64,000 nucleotides of DNA from JARBAK01 sp034472185 (GTDB lineage Bacteria; Pseudomonadota; Alphaproteobacteria; Rickettsiales; Midichloriaceae): contig JARBAK010000001.1 of assembly GCA_034472185.1 (NCBI GenBank), positions 558,001-622,000 of the forward strand, in the 5' to 3' direction. The notes below the pieces were generated by a model. It was not told the DNA's origin. It saw only the letters and a program-made list of their open reading frames with translations, and did no database searches. This document shows, piece by piece, positions 16,724 through 25,790 of the stretch. Each line of letters begins with the position of its first letter. Positions within the stretch are counted from its first letter, which is position 1. The position numbers and the translations under genes are program-made.

Positions 16724-18247
16724 TTAAAGAGATCCCTTGGTTTCTACTACAACAAAGATTTGTGTACCTTTGCGAGAAAGCAGTAAGATTACCGAATCCT
16801 TCTTCTCTTTTTTCATTCCCTCTAATAACTTACTAAACTCTGCTACTCCAGAGATTGCTTTATTATTGACGCTAACTATAACGTCTCCTTGTTTTATTCC
16901 TACTAAAGCAGCAGTGGAACCTGATTCCACCCTGCTAACAACCACTCCCTTGTCTGTTCCTGATAAGCGGAAAAAGTCTTTGGTAGCTGACGTAATATCT
17001 TTCACCTCCATACCTAGCAAAAGCTTTTGAGGAGAGGACTTTGTACCTGAGGATTTATTATTATCTTCTCTCAAGATATTTTCGTTAAAGGGATCTTCAA
17101 CATTCGGTTTTTCAATTTTTATTTGTAAATTTACATATTTTCCGTCTCTATAAATTACCACTGGGACAATCTTGTCGATAGCAGTTTCTCCTACCATTCT
17201 AGGCAACCTATTCGCTGAAGACAATGTATAACCATTATACTGCGTTATAATATCTCCTACTCTTATTCCCCCTTTATCTGCTGGGCTGCCTTGTACAATA
17301 CTAGCTACAAGTACTCCATTAGGCTCTGTCAAATTCAAAGCTTTTGCAATTTCAGCATCTACGACTTGCACCTTCACACCAAGCCATCCTCGCACTACTT
17401 TTCCGTTCTCTTTTAGCTGCTTTATCACAGGTTTTACGATATTTGAGGGAATAGCGAAACCAATACCTATATTTCCTCCTGAAGGGGATACTATTACAGA
17501 GTTTATTCCTACGACTTTACCCTCTGTATCAGTCAAAGGTCCTCCAGAATTGCCTCGATTAATAGCTGCATCAGTTTGAATATAATCATCAAGCGTACCG
17601 CTATTTATATAACGGGACTTCGCCGATATGATTCCTAGGGTTACAGTTCCTCCTAGACCGTAAGGATTCCCCACGGCTAGGACAGAATCTCCTACTCTTG
17701 TGAGGTCTGAGTCAGCAAACTCTAAATATGCAACTTTATCCTTAACGTCTATTTTTAACACAGCTACATCTGTCTTCGGGTCCTGTCCTATAACCTTTGC
17801 TTTATAAGTTTTAGGTATACTAACATCGTTATTAGTATTACTGAACGTAACCTCTATTGCATCTGCATCTTCTATTACATGGTAATTCGTAACAATATAT
17901 CCGTCTTCATCTATTACAAATCCAGACCCAAGAGAAGCTGGTTTTTGCAATGACTCAGGGACGCCAAACTGCTTTTCCTGGAAATCTCTAAAGAGATCGT
18001 ATCTCTCGAAAAAATCCCTAAAAAGATCGTATCCATAGGGATAGCCTCGCTCATTTAATCCCTTTTTGTCTCTATTGTCTTTTTTCTGAGTTGAAGAGAT
18101 ATTTACTACCGCTGGAGTTACCTTTCCCACTGTATTTGCCATGGAAACGCATGTACACGAAGCACATTCAGATGCATGAGCGGTGGCGACATCTGCTGCC
18201 ACAGCTATGTTTGTGCATAACAAAATACTAGCCAATAAGTAGAACAT
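16724..18247 (-). CDS. DegP/HtrA family periplasmic serine protease
   Basis: Envelope quality-control protease and chaperone. The 507-residue protein has a signal peptide (residues ~1-17). The catalytic triad is His123 (NYHVIED), Asp160 (KTDVAVL) and Ser234 (GNSGGPL), and two PDZ domains follow (about residues 285-370 and 415-500). The length and two PDZ domains match the DegP/DegQ class. The N-terminal part before the protease domain includes the expected Q-linker/LA-loop region. It lies 117 bases downstream of atpH on the same strand. Complete. Confidence 0.92.
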   Translation of the reverse strand: MFYLLASILLCTNIAVAADVATAHASECASCTCVSMANTVGKVTPAVVNISSTQKKDNRDKKGLNERGYPYGYDLFRDFFERYDLFRDFQEKQFGVPESLQKPASLGSGFVIDEDGYIVTNYHVIEDADAIEVTFSNTNNDVSIPKTYKAKVIGQDPKTDVAVLKIDVKDKVAYLEFADSDLTRVGDSVLAVGNPYGLGGTVTLGIISAKSRYINSGTLDDYIQTDAAINRGNSGGPLTDTEGKVVGINSVIVSPSGGNIGIGFAIPSNIVKPVIKQLKENGKVVRGWLGVKVQVVDAEIAKALNLTEPNGVLVASIVQGSPADKGGIRVGDIITQYNGYTLSSANRLPRMVGETAIDKIVPVVIYRDGKYVNLQIKIEKPNVEDPFNENILREDNNKSSGTKSSPQKLLLGMEVKDITSATKDFFRLSGTDKGVVVSRVESGSTAALVGIKQGDVIVSVNNKAISGVAEFSKLLEGMKKEKKDSVILLLSRKGTQIFVVVETKGSL

Positions 18248-18364
18248 ATTTCTTTTTTATCAAATAAATAGCAAAGAAGTAAACTTTCTAAGATCCCTCC
18301 CAGCAGGATTGTATCTAGAGAGATATGGAAAGTAAAGATGTTTCTCCCTTTATACTCTAGGTAC

Positions 18365-18955
18365 TCATGCAGAGCTAGAAACTGTTGCTTTATCACCTAG
18401 CAAAGCTTTTTTTAATCTTGATAATTTACCTTGCATAGAAAAATCAGCGATCGATGAACCCACCGCTACCACCATACCCCCTAGGAGTTTTGTGTCTATA
18501 TAGAAAGTAGGCCTAGTCTTAATCTTGAGTGTTTTTTCTATATCATTTATTATCTGTGCCCTTTGTTTATCTGAGGCATCATAAGCCAAAGTGATTTTCA
18601 TTGTTACTAGGCTATTACAATCCAAGACCGAAGCTGTAAATTGTGTGGATATATAGTGCAGCAACTGCATCTGTCTATGCAAGATTAGTACATGAAGAAA
18701 ATTCACTAATAACGGATCTAGAGGCACGAGTAATGTATCACATACATGCAACAAAATCTTCGTTTTATCTATTGAAGATACATATTTATTGAGGAGCAGG
18801 CGCGATAAATACCCTTCATCTTTAATATGATGATAAAATTCAGCCAATCTGATAGCTGCTGCTTCTAGTTTATCTTTCGAATATCCATTTTCTAAAGCTG
18901 CTGTAAGCAACGCTCTAGCGAAACATGCGGCAACTGTACTTACTTTATAGGCCAT
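18365..18955 (-). CDS. atpH: ATP synthase F1 subunit delta
   Basis: Delta is the stator subunit that links the F1 head to the b subunits. The 196-residue product starts AYKVSTVAACFARALL, matching the YArALf pattern of OSCP/delta, and ends with 'KLLGGMVVAVGSSIADFSM' (the GG..i.vGd...D.Si signature), followed by 'LSRLKKAL'. Complete. In most alphaproteobacteria atpH precedes atpA; here no other ATP synthase gene is adjacent: htrA is downstream and an unrecognised gene upstream. Confidence 0.88.
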   Translation of the reverse strand: MAYKVSTVAACFARALLTAALENGYSKDKLEAAAIRLAEFYHHIKDEGYLSRLLLNKYVSSIDKTKILLHVCDTLLVPLDPLLVNFLHVLILHRQMQLLHYISTQFTASVLDCNSLVTMKITLAYDASDKQRAQIINDIEKTLKIKTRPTFYIDTKLLGGMVVAVGSSIADFSMQGKLSRLKKALLGDKATVSSSA

Positions 18956-19007
18956 TTCTCCTCTGATGATACTGATTCTTAATAGTCAACAAGTAAATGC
19001 GAATCAT

Positions 19008-19706
19008 TTATAACCATATAGAATCGATAACCTCAGTACAGTGATTAATTATATCGCTGTCTATAGAATTTGGCAAAGATATAATTATATTGCTATCTGT
19101 AGAATTTGCTGTAGACAGAATATCCTCTATACGGTTAAGTATAGAGCCCTCAAATTTAGAGTATAAACATTCTAAAACATTTGTAGTTTTTTCCTCTTGT
19201 AATATTAATGTTGATAACTTTTCAGATGTAAATATCTGCTGAAGGAGATTTGTCATCTCACGTAATACGAGGAAATCTTCACAGTTCTTATCTTCTTTCA
19301 TATATTGGTTCTTAACGCCTTGGTTGACTTGATCAAAAATAGCACTAAATGTGTCTTCTAGTGGTGCTATGTTATTTACGGGATCATTCATTTCCGTTGC
19401 TTCTAAAAGAAAGGTGGGATTAAAAATCCTTGTTAAAAAAGAGAGTGTCTTTATTAAAAACTCTCCTTTATCTGTTTCATAGGAGCAGAAGTGGCTAGTG
19501 CTATTTTGCGGTTCTGTGGCCTTATGCGATATATACAAGGCTCCGAAAACTCCTATCAACTTAAGAGCCCTCATAGATGAGGTTAAAGTATGCTGGGCGA
19601 TCTGAACTTTGTCTATAGGATGCTTATCTCTCATCTTGATATAATCTACTATTGTAAAGAAATTGATCAGGGTAATGAATGTGCTTTGCATATCTATACT
19701 TGGCAT
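19008..19706 (-). CDS. Unrecognised 232-residue protein
   Basis: I do not recognise this protein. The N-terminal ~70 residues contain two moderately hydrophobic stretches (around residues 8-22 and 48-60); the rest is hydrophilic and predicted helical. The C-terminus contains a tandem duplication: the nucleotide repeat at 19047-19072 recurs at 19083-19108 (period 36 bases), giving two DS(N/D)III-type units. It precedes atpH on the same strand with 52 bases between. No signal peptide or catalytic motif is evident. Confidence 0.55.
   Translation of the reverse strand: MPSIDMQSTFITLINFFTIVDYIKMRDKHPIDKVQIAQHTLTSSMRALKLIGVFGALYISHKATEPQNSTSHFCSYETDKGEFLIKTLSFLTRIFNPTFLLEATEMNDPVNNIAPLEDTFSAIFDQVNQGVKNQYMKEDKNCEDFLVLREMTNLLQQIFTSEKLSTLILQEEKTTNVLECLYSKFEGSILNRIEDILSTANSTDSNIIISLPNSIDSDIINHCTEVIDSIWL
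19047..19108. repeat. Imperfect 26-bp direct repeat, 36-bp period
   Basis: AATTATAT, GCT, TCT and TAGAATTTG blocks occur at 19047-19072 and again at 19083-19108 with three substitutions. The repeat lies in frame inside the C-terminal coding region of the 19008-19706 gene. Confidence 0.7.
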
Positions 19707-19865
19707 ATAAATCTAACGAATCTTTATATCAGAGCCTAGATAAAGTGCTCTATTTTCGGGAATCTAGTGTGTTTAAGTTTAACAAGAAACTTATCGGGTT
19801 TATAGGACCCGGTTTTGTATCTGCATTATACTATATTCGTTTAAATTAAATACTTTGTTGCACTT

Positions 19866-20189
19866 CTATTTTTCTGTAACTGTTGCGGATGTAGAGCGAG
19901 CATCCCACTGCGATATTAAAAGCTTTGCTGCTACTACAATCAGCACAGCAGAATAGATAAGACAAGGATCCATGATATAGCTACTTTGACTTGCTAACGT
20001 ATGTACATTTGTTCCAGCTCCTATCCCGATCGAACAAAAGGACAACAAAAGCGAATCCTTGAACCATATCTTATGTGTCTTTCCCTTCCGAAGCTTTAAT
20101 ATAATGGATGAAAGAAAGATTGCCCCTATTCCGAACAAAGGCGCTTCATGTAAAAATTCTAGCATTCCGACGATTAACGCACTTTTCAT
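19866..20189 (-). CDS. Small membrane protein, holin-like topology
   Basis: A 107-residue protein with three predicted membrane segments (about residues 15-33, 46-62 and 73-92), a basic patch after the first (KLRKGKTHK) and a charged C-terminal tail. A GGGG-containing ribosome-binding site lies about 8 bases before ATG 20189. Size, topology and the basic linker resemble small phage holins. It is divergent from the GTA portal gene 324 bases away, which makes a lysis role conceivable, but no sequence motif proves this; it could be any small membrane protein. Confidence 0.45.
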   Translation of the reverse strand: MKSALIVGMLEFLHEAPLFGIGAIFLSSIILKLRKGKTHKIWFKDSLLLSFCSIGIGAGTNVHTLASQSSYIMDPCLIYSAVLIVVAAKLLISQWDARSTSATVTEK

Positions 20190-20392
20190 TGTGATACCCC
20201 TTTTATAAGCAACAAAACCTGCCTGATAGATAGCGACTACTGTTTATTCAAAACTTGGCTACTACTACAAGCCTAATCTACACATGTCTATAATACTGCG
20301 TTTTAATGCGGTAGCAATATAAAAATTACCCATATATCATATAATTTTAAACATATGGCACATTTGTTGCGTTAGATACTTCCCCTTATATT

Positions 20393-20409
20393 TGGTATGT
20401 TGTATACCA
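20393..20409. promoter_or_regulatory. Dyad symmetry element upstream of the GTA portal gene
   Basis: TGGTAT-GTTGT-ATACCA, a 6-bp inverted repeat with a 5-base spacer, in the 324-base divergent gap between the holin-like gene and the portal gene. It looks like a repressor half-site pair. No other gene or RNA was seen in this gap. Confidence 0.3.
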
Positions 20410-20513
20410 TAAATATTAGATTTGAAGTGGTATGAAAGAAGAGCACTTCATCTTTATCTGTAGCTCTTAATAAAGAGCATCCCATTATACATATATTAAA
20501 GATTTGTGCGTCT

Positions 20514-21779
20514 ATGTTTAAAAATTTATTTCCAGGCGCGAAAAAGGCACAGAACGCAGCGTTTGGCATGAGGGAGGCAATGCATAATGCTAGCAACTCA
20601 TATTTCTATAGGCTAGGCTCTCCTATCTGGATGGAGCGTAATTATGTGGAATTTGCGAACCAAGCATATGTGAGAAATGTTATAGCTCATAGGGCTATAA
20701 ATATGGTAGCACATGCGGCTGCAAGCGTACCATTGAGGGTGTATAGACAGATTAAGGGCGATAGGCATCCAGTTGTAGAACATGATATAATAGATTTATT
20801 AAGGTCGCCTAATCCCTCTCAGAGTGGAATAGAATTACTTGAAGCTGTGTATATATACAGGCAAATAAGCGGGAATGCCTTTATATTGGCTATAGACAAT
20901 TTGGAACGTGCTAGTGAAGAGAAGAATGGCGTGGCTATAAAAGAGATCTATACTTTGCGCCCTGATAGGGTGCAAATCATTGCTGGGGAGAGTTTTTGTC
21001 CCTTAGGATATAGGTACATGATTCGTGAAAAATATTGCGATTATCGCGTTAATCCTATTAGCGGCTTTTCACGTGTTTTGCATATTAAAAATTTCAATCC
21101 TCTTTCTGATTGGTATGGGCTGTCTTCTGTAGAGGCAGCTGCGTATAGTATAGACCAACATAATCAGGCTGGAGCTTGGAATCAGGCGCTATTGCAGAAT
21201 GGGGCGCGTCCTAGTGGGGTTATTACAGTAAAGGATGGGGAGGGCAAGCCTATGAACTTAACGGAAGAACAGTTTTGTAGATTGAAAAGTATGATAGAGG
21301 AAAGTTACTCCGGTCCGCAACATGCTGGGAAGCCATTGGTCCTTGAAGGGGGACTTGAGTGGAAGGAAATGAGTTTGAGTCCGAAAGATATGGACCATAT
21401 AGAATCTAAAAATAATTCTGCTAGGGAAATTGCGTTAGCTTTTGGCGTACCGCCACAATTGCTAGGTATACCGGGAGATAATACTTACAGCAATTTATCA
21501 GAGGCAAGAATTGCGCTATGGGAGCAGACTGTATTGCCCCTTGTTGATAATACCACAAGCCATTTAAGTCGTTGGCTGACTCGTTTTTTTGCTAATGATC
21601 GATACAATCTAATGGGAGATAATGAGAATTTATCGATAGATTACGATGCTGATTATATTAGTGCGCTAGCTGGACGTACTGAGAAAATATGGGCGCGGCT
21701 TGAGCATGCGTCTTTTATGACAATGAATGAAAAAAGAGCAGCTGTAGGCCTTGCGCCACTTCCTAAAAATAGGGAATAA
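20514..21779 (+). CDS. HK97-family phage portal protein (GTA gp3-type)
   Basis: Forms the dodecameric portal at the capsid vertex through which DNA is packaged. Its 421 residues fit the HK97-gp3 family: 'AYVRNVIAHRAINMVAHAA' near the N-terminus, HDIIDLLRSPNPSQSG, 'YIYRQISGNAFILA', 'HIKNFNPLSDWYGLSSVEAA', ARPSGVI and 'FGVPPQLLGIPGDNTYSN'. Complete. It is the first structural gene of a colinear GTA cluster. The large terminase that precedes it in free-living alphaproteobacteria is not found in this window. Confidence 0.92.
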   Translation: MFKNLFPGAKKAQNAAFGMREAMHNASNSYFYRLGSPIWMERNYVEFANQAYVRNVIAHRAINMVAHAAASVPLRVYRQIKGDRHPVVEHDIIDLLRSPNPSQSGIELLEAVYIYRQISGNAFILAIDNLERASEEKNGVAIKEIYTLRPDRVQIIAGESFCPLGYRYMIREKYCDYRVNPISGFSRVLHIKNFNPLSDWYGLSSVEAAAYSIDQHNQAGAWNQALLQNGARPSGVITVKDGEGKPMNLTEEQFCRLKSMIEESYSGPQHAGKPLVLEGGLEWKEMSLSPKDMDHIESKNNSAREIALAFGVPPQLLGIPGDNTYSNLSEARIALWEQTVLPLVDNTTSHLSRWLTRFFANDRYNLMGDNENLSIDYDADYISALAGRTEKIWARLEHASFMTMNEKRAAVGLAPLPKNRE

Positions 21780-21944
21780 TGGCGCGAGATCATTTTGTAT
21801 GATCAGATATTTTGTTTAGGTTGCCGATTTTACTCTATTAGATTTGTTTAGACAGAGCATTTTATGTACTTTAAATTGCTATTTGGCCATACGTAGTTTA
21901 AACAGATGTCACCCTAGATTTGTAAAATAACAGGATAAAGATTT

Positions 21945-22115
21945 ATGGCTAAGAAGAGCACTGTGTTGTTTAAACTCGTAAGTAGCGGGGGTAGTGGCTA
22001 TTTTGTTGTAAGAAAAAAAAATCCAAAAAAATTGGTAAAAAAATTGTCATTACGCAAATATGACCCCAAGCTTAGGCGGCGTGTTATTTTTAACGAAGCG
22101 AAGCTTAGCGGTTAA
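21945..22115 (+). CDS. rpmG: 50S ribosomal protein L33
   Basis: A 56-residue ribosomal protein. It begins MAKKSTVLFKLVSSGGSGYF, then has VVRKKNPKK and ends KYDPKLRRRVIFNEAKLSG, the L33 pattern; the zinc-binding cysteines found in some L33 proteins are absent. AGGA lies ten bases before the ATG. It sits between the GTA portal and prohead-protease genes in the same orientation, with its own terminator. Confidence 0.93.
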   Translation: MAKKSTVLFKLVSSGGSGYFVVRKKNPKKLVKKLSLRKYDPKLRRRVIFNEAKLSG

Positions 22116-22194
22116 GTGTAATGTGTGAAATTTATTAGAGTGAGTTTCAGTGGCTTAAAGAGCGCTTCATGAAACTTTTATATTGTGGCAAAAG

Positions 22195-22224
22195 GCTGTC
22201 GTGCATAGCGCGATGGCTTTTTTT
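22195..22224 (+). terminator. Rho-independent terminator after rpmG
   Basis: GCTGTCG (22195-22201) pairs with CGATGGC (22211-22217), including two G-T pairs, and is followed by seven T bases. Confidence 0.7.
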
Positions 22225-22277
22225 ATTGCCTGTATTGAGAAAAAAAATAATATCTGAACTTTAAAATTAAGTAACTT

Positions 22278-22892
22278 ATGGTATCGCTAAATTACGGAAA
22301 TAAAATAACAGATATCAAAGCAGAAGTAGAAATTTCTGGGTATGCGAGCACATTTAATGTTTTAGATCACAATTATGACGTAATATTACCAGGTGCGTTT
22401 ATATCTTCTGCATTTGAAGGAGAAAGCTTAGACCCAAAGGAAGTTAAACTGTTATGGCAGCATGAAGCATTTTCCCCTATGGGGACTATAGAATATCTTA
22501 AGCAAGATGAGGTTGGGTTATATATACGTGCGTTAATTTGTCTAGGAGTACAGAAGGGTTTAGAAGCCTATAACCTGCTTAAGATCGGTGCTCTTAAGGG
22601 GTTTAGTGTGGGCATTGCAGTGATAGATAGCTACTACGCTACTAATATTTACGGTGAAAAAGTAAGATATATAAAACGAGCTCTATTAAGGGAAGTGAGC
22701 ATCGTAACTTTTCCTGCCAACATACACGCAACTATTAATAAAATTGAGATACGAGAAGACAATGCGCAATTGCCATTGCGAAGTGAAAATAAGAATAATT
22801 TTACTGATTCACAAGATTTAGAACGTCTTAGTAAGAGTATAGATGGGGCGAGAGCTGCTCTCTCCAGACATTTTTTGGACTCCTTTCCTTAA
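22278..22892 (+). CDS. HK97-family prohead protease (GTA gp4-type)
   Basis: Maturation protease that trims the capsid protein (peptidase family U35/S78). In 204 residues it shows ISGYASTFNVLDHNYDVILP, LPGAF, KLLWQHEAFSPMGTI (the His of the catalytic dyad region) and 'GALKGFSVGI', followed by REVSIVTFPAN, the conserved end of the family. Complete; the C-terminal ~45 residues are variable. It lies between rpmG and an antisense tRNA-Val. Confidence 0.9.
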   Translation: MVSLNYGNKITDIKAEVEISGYASTFNVLDHNYDVILPGAFISSAFEGESLDPKEVKLLWQHEAFSPMGTIEYLKQDEVGLYIRALICLGVQKGLEAYNLLKIGALKGFSVGIAVIDSYYATNIYGEKVRYIKRALLREVSIVTFPANIHATINKIEIREDNAQLPLRSENKNNFTDSQDLERLSKSIDGARAALSRHFLDSFP

Positions 22893-22919
22893 TCATGCAT
22901 ATTTAAAACCAATTTATGG

Positions 22920-22993
22920 TGGGCGATAGTGGACTCGAACCACTGGCCTCTACGACGTCAACGTAGCGCTCTAGCCACCTGAGCTAATCGCCC
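22920..22993 (-). tRNA. tRNA-Val (anticodon GAC)
   Basis: Minus-strand cloverleaf: acceptor GGGCGAT/ATCGCCC, anticodon stem CTACG/CGTAG with loop TTGACGT (anticodon GAC), T loop TTCGAGT, discriminator A, CCA not encoded. It lies antisense inside the GTA cluster, between the protease and capsid genes. Confidence 0.95.
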
Positions 22994-23058
22994 CTTTAGC
23001 GTATGTAGTCGCTTATATCAATTTTCTAAAACAATCAAATAAAATTAAGGTACACCTT

Positions 23059-24234
23059 ATGAGCATACATGAAATTTCCAAGAAAGTAGAGCTTCTTGCC
23101 CGGACTTGGGAAGATTTTCAAAACACGCATAATAGAAGCTTAGATGAAATAAAAAAAAGAGAGTCTGCAGATTGTCTAACATTAGGAAAGCTAGAAAAGC
23201 TTAATAAAGCTCTTGATATATATCAGGATTCTCTTACACGTCTTGAAAAAAGACCTTTCTTGGATGGAAACGGAGGATTGAATAGGCCTGATCCCGAAGG
23301 TGAATATAGAAGTGCATTTTGTCACTACTTAAGGACTGGATCTGAGATGCGCTTAGCTGCACTTGAATGTAAAATGGATAAGTCTTCTATCGCAAGTAAT
23401 CAAACATTAGGATTTTCAGCTACTCGTAGTATGCTGGAACAAGTTAAGTCTTCATTAGAAGTGTTATCTCCATTGAGGAAACTTGCAAATGTCACAGAAA
23501 TTTCCAGTGATGCACTTGAATTAATACAAGAAGCAGAAACGATTAGTTCTGGATGGTCTGAAGAAGGGTTACAGAGCCTTGAGGCAGGGGGGAAATCTTT
23601 ACAATTATCTAAAAAAGTAATAGCTGTTTATGAGCTCTATGCTCAACCGAAGGTTACTCAAAAGCTTATAGACGATCCAAGAATTGATATAGAAGCTTTC
23701 TTAGCAGATAAATTAAGCGAGATTTTTCATATTGGTGAAAATGATGCATTTATCAATGGTGATGGTGTCAATAAACCTACTGGGATACTGACTTCTTCTT
23801 CTATCAAGACCGTTGCTTGCCCAAAAGAAATAACGGAGGATGCCTTGATGAGTTTATTCTTTGGTCTTGGTGGAAAGTATGCCTCAAATGCCAAATTTTT
23901 GATGAGTAGGTCTGCGATGCAAGCAATTAGAACTTTAAAAGAAGCTAAAAGTGGTAGGCCTTTATGGCAACCAAGTTTAGCTGTTGGAACGAACAATACA
24001 CTTTTAGGTGCAGAAGTTGTGGTAGCAACAAGTATGCCAGAAGTAATCTCTGGCAAGACACCAATAGTATTTGGAGATTTTCGCCAAGGATATCAAATAG
24101 TAGACAGAGGGGGTATTAAAGTATTGCGAGATCCGTTCACCCAAAAGCCTTTTGTTAAGTTCTATGCTACAAAAAGAGTAGGGGGAGATATATTAAGGGC
24201 CGAAGCTTTAAGGGCGCTTAAAATTAGTGGTTAG
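23059..24234 (+). CDS. HK97-family major capsid protein (GTA gp5-type)
   Basis: Shell protein of the GTA head. Residues ~1-70 form a coiled-coil scaffold (delta) domain that HK97-type proteases remove. The core shows 'LGFSATRSMLEQVKSSLEVLSPLRKLANV', given here as the shorter pieces SLEVLSPLRKLANV and SDALELIQEAET, then 'YELYAQPKVTQKLIDDP', AFINGDGVNKPTGIL, 'FLMSRSAMQAIRTLK' and the end YATKRVGGDILRAEALRALK. Length (391) is typical. AAGG lies 9 bases before ATG. Complete, so any loss of particle formation would not come from this gene. Confidence 0.93.
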   Translation: MSIHEISKKVELLARTWEDFQNTHNRSLDEIKKRESADCLTLGKLEKLNKALDIYQDSLTRLEKRPFLDGNGGLNRPDPEGEYRSAFCHYLRTGSEMRLAALECKMDKSSIASNQTLGFSATRSMLEQVKSSLEVLSPLRKLANVTEISSDALELIQEAETISSGWSEEGLQSLEAGGKSLQLSKKVIAVYELYAQPKVTQKLIDDPRIDIEAFLADKLSEIFHIGENDAFINGDGVNKPTGILTSSSIKTVACPKEITEDALMSLFFGLGGKYASNAKFLMSRSAMQAIRTLKEAKSGRPLWQPSLAVGTNNTLLGAEVVVATSMPEVISGKTPIVFGDFRQGYQIVDRGGIKVLRDPFTQKPFVKFYATKRVGGDILRAEALRALKISG

Positions 24235-24297
24235 TCGTGAGCCATACATCATATTGTGGCATCAAAGACAATGTTTTAAATAAGCTTCAAACTTTAT

Positions 24298-24828
24298 ATG
24301 TCTCTATACTCATTAAGTCGCGTTTCTACGCCGTCTATTCTTCCTATAACCCTTGAAGATATAAAAAATTTTTTGAGAATCAGTTATGAGGAAGATAACG
24401 AATTGTTAAATGATTTATGTCGAGCGGTAACATATAAATTTGAGAATTATACGAAGATAGCTTTGATGTTTCAGCAGTGGAGGGTTACTTACGGTTCTAA
24501 TAGTCTCAATAGATTAAAGCTGCCTATACGTCCTGCACGAGAGGTATTAAAGCTAGAGGTAGTAGATTCCAAAATTAGTCGGACTATTGATCCGCAATAC
24601 TATGATTTAGAAGAAGATAGCGTACGTGTAACGATATTTCCTAACTATTCTCGTTTAAGGATAATATATCTTGCTGGAATAGCGGAACGTTCGGAACATG
24701 TCCCTTCAGATATAAAGGTAAGTCTTTTAGACCATGTGGCCTATCTATATGACAATCGTGGCACTGGTATGGCGGATAAATTTTCCCTACAAAGGTATGA
24801 TGAGTTCAGAGTGTTTTCTATATTCTAA
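24298..24828 (+). CDS. Head-tail connector, phage gp6-like (GTA gp6-type)
   Basis: A 176-residue adaptor that sits under the portal. Recognised by the N-terminal 'ITLEDIKNFLRISYEEDNELL' type segment (LEDxKxxLRI...DDxLL), FENYTKIALMFQQW, and the central LPIRPAREVLKLEVVD with DPQYYDLEED. Complete. It follows capsid by 63 bases, in the gene order of Rhodobacter-type GTAs. Confidence 0.82.
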   Translation: MSLYSLSRVSTPSILPITLEDIKNFLRISYEEDNELLNDLCRAVTYKFENYTKIALMFQQWRVTYGSNSLNRLKLPIRPAREVLKLEVVDSKISRTIDPQYYDLEEDSVRVTIFPNYSRLRIIYLAGIAERSEHVPSDIKVSLLDHVAYLYDNRGTGMADKFSLQRYDEFRVFSIF

Positions 24829-24845
24829 TCGATCATTATCATTAT

Positions 24846-25262
24846 GTGTTTGAAGTGTATAATAAAATGAAGGACATGAGCAAACATTACTATCGCTCTT
24901 TTAGAGCGCGTCCTAAAATTGCTGATCTAAATACTAAATTATTTTTGGAACAAGTTACATATGTTCCAGATGGTAGTGGGGGCTATATAAAACAATGGCA
25001 TGAAGTTGGTTGTGTATTTTGGGGGAATATAAGGGTTTTAAATACAACACATGAAGAAATAAGCGCCTTCAAAAAAGGCCATATACTTAAAGCTGTGGTA
25101 ACAATACGAGCTAGCTCAATTGCGCAAATTAGTGGCCAAGCTAATTTTAGAGAACTCTACCGCTTAAAGGACGAGCGATTTATATATTCCATCCAAAATA
25201 TTTTGGAGCTTACGCCGGGCTTTTGGATATTAGACGCTCGGATTATTGCTAGCCTTCTTTAG
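24846..25262 (+). CDS. Head-tail joining protein (GTA gp7-type)
   Basis: A 138-residue stopper/closure protein of the SPP1 gp16 type. Signs are 'QVTYVPDGSGGYIKQW', an early Trp-rich strand (VFWGNIRVLN), and the later region FREL..LKDERFIYSIQNILE that matches the R(y)...Y.I..v.e pattern of the family. It starts at GTG 24846, or possibly at ATG 24867 or 24876. Assignment rests on weak similarity plus exact synteny between gp6 and gp8. Confidence 0.7.
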   Translation: MFEVYNKMKDMSKHYYRSFRARPKIADLNTKLFLEQVTYVPDGSGGYIKQWHEVGCVFWGNIRVLNTTHEEISAFKKGHILKAVVTIRASSIAQISGQANFRELYRLKDERFIYSIQNILELTPGFWILDARIIASLL

Positions 25263-25344
25263 CAATAGATGTTGTGCAGGAGCCATTCTCATATCTATTG
25301 GAATGGCGGAATTAAACGGATATTTTATAGGGTATATTCAATAT

Positions 25345-25755
25345 ATGGGGCACTTTTCTTCGTTACAGGCTGCAATCTACAAGCTATTAGCGGAAGACAC
25401 TGTTTTATCTTCCAAAGTTAATGGTGTGTTTAGTTATGTGCCTGAGGATACAAAGTGTCCATACATATACCTTGGCGAGATTTATATTGCTGATTTGGAA
25501 CTTTTATCTTGTGAGGGATATAGTATTAAATTTGATATTTCTGTATTTTCAGATGCTGAAAGCAGCAGGCTTTGTTTAGATATTACTGATAGACTTAAAA
25601 CGGTGCTTGAATCATATATGCCAAATTGCCCGCCTTGGAAGGTTTTTAATATAAAGGTGCTCTCTATAGCAATTAATAAGCTTAAGCAAAATCTTATGTG
25701 GCGAGGATGTGTGATATTTGAAATTCAAGTTATTAATAATCACAACCTAGACTAA
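25345..25755 (+). CDS. Tail terminator, DUF3168 (GTA gp8-type)
   Basis: Tail-completion protein. 'SSLQAAIYKLLAEDTVLSSKVNGVF' matches the family opening (given here as LQAAIYKLLAED), followed by PEDTKCPYIYLGE and 'DISVFSDAESSRLCLDI'. ATG 25345 gives the family-typical N-terminus; ATG 25303 and a start at 25246 overlapping gp7 are alternatives. Complete. Confidence 0.75.
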   Translation: MGHFSSLQAAIYKLLAEDTVLSSKVNGVFSYVPEDTKCPYIYLGEIYIADLELLSCEGYSIKFDISVFSDAESSRLCLDITDRLKTVLESYMPNCPPWKVFNIKVLSIAINKLKQNLMWRGCVIFEIQVINNHNLD

Positions 25756-25790
25756 TGCTTTTTTTGAAAATGCAATTATAAGAGCATGAT

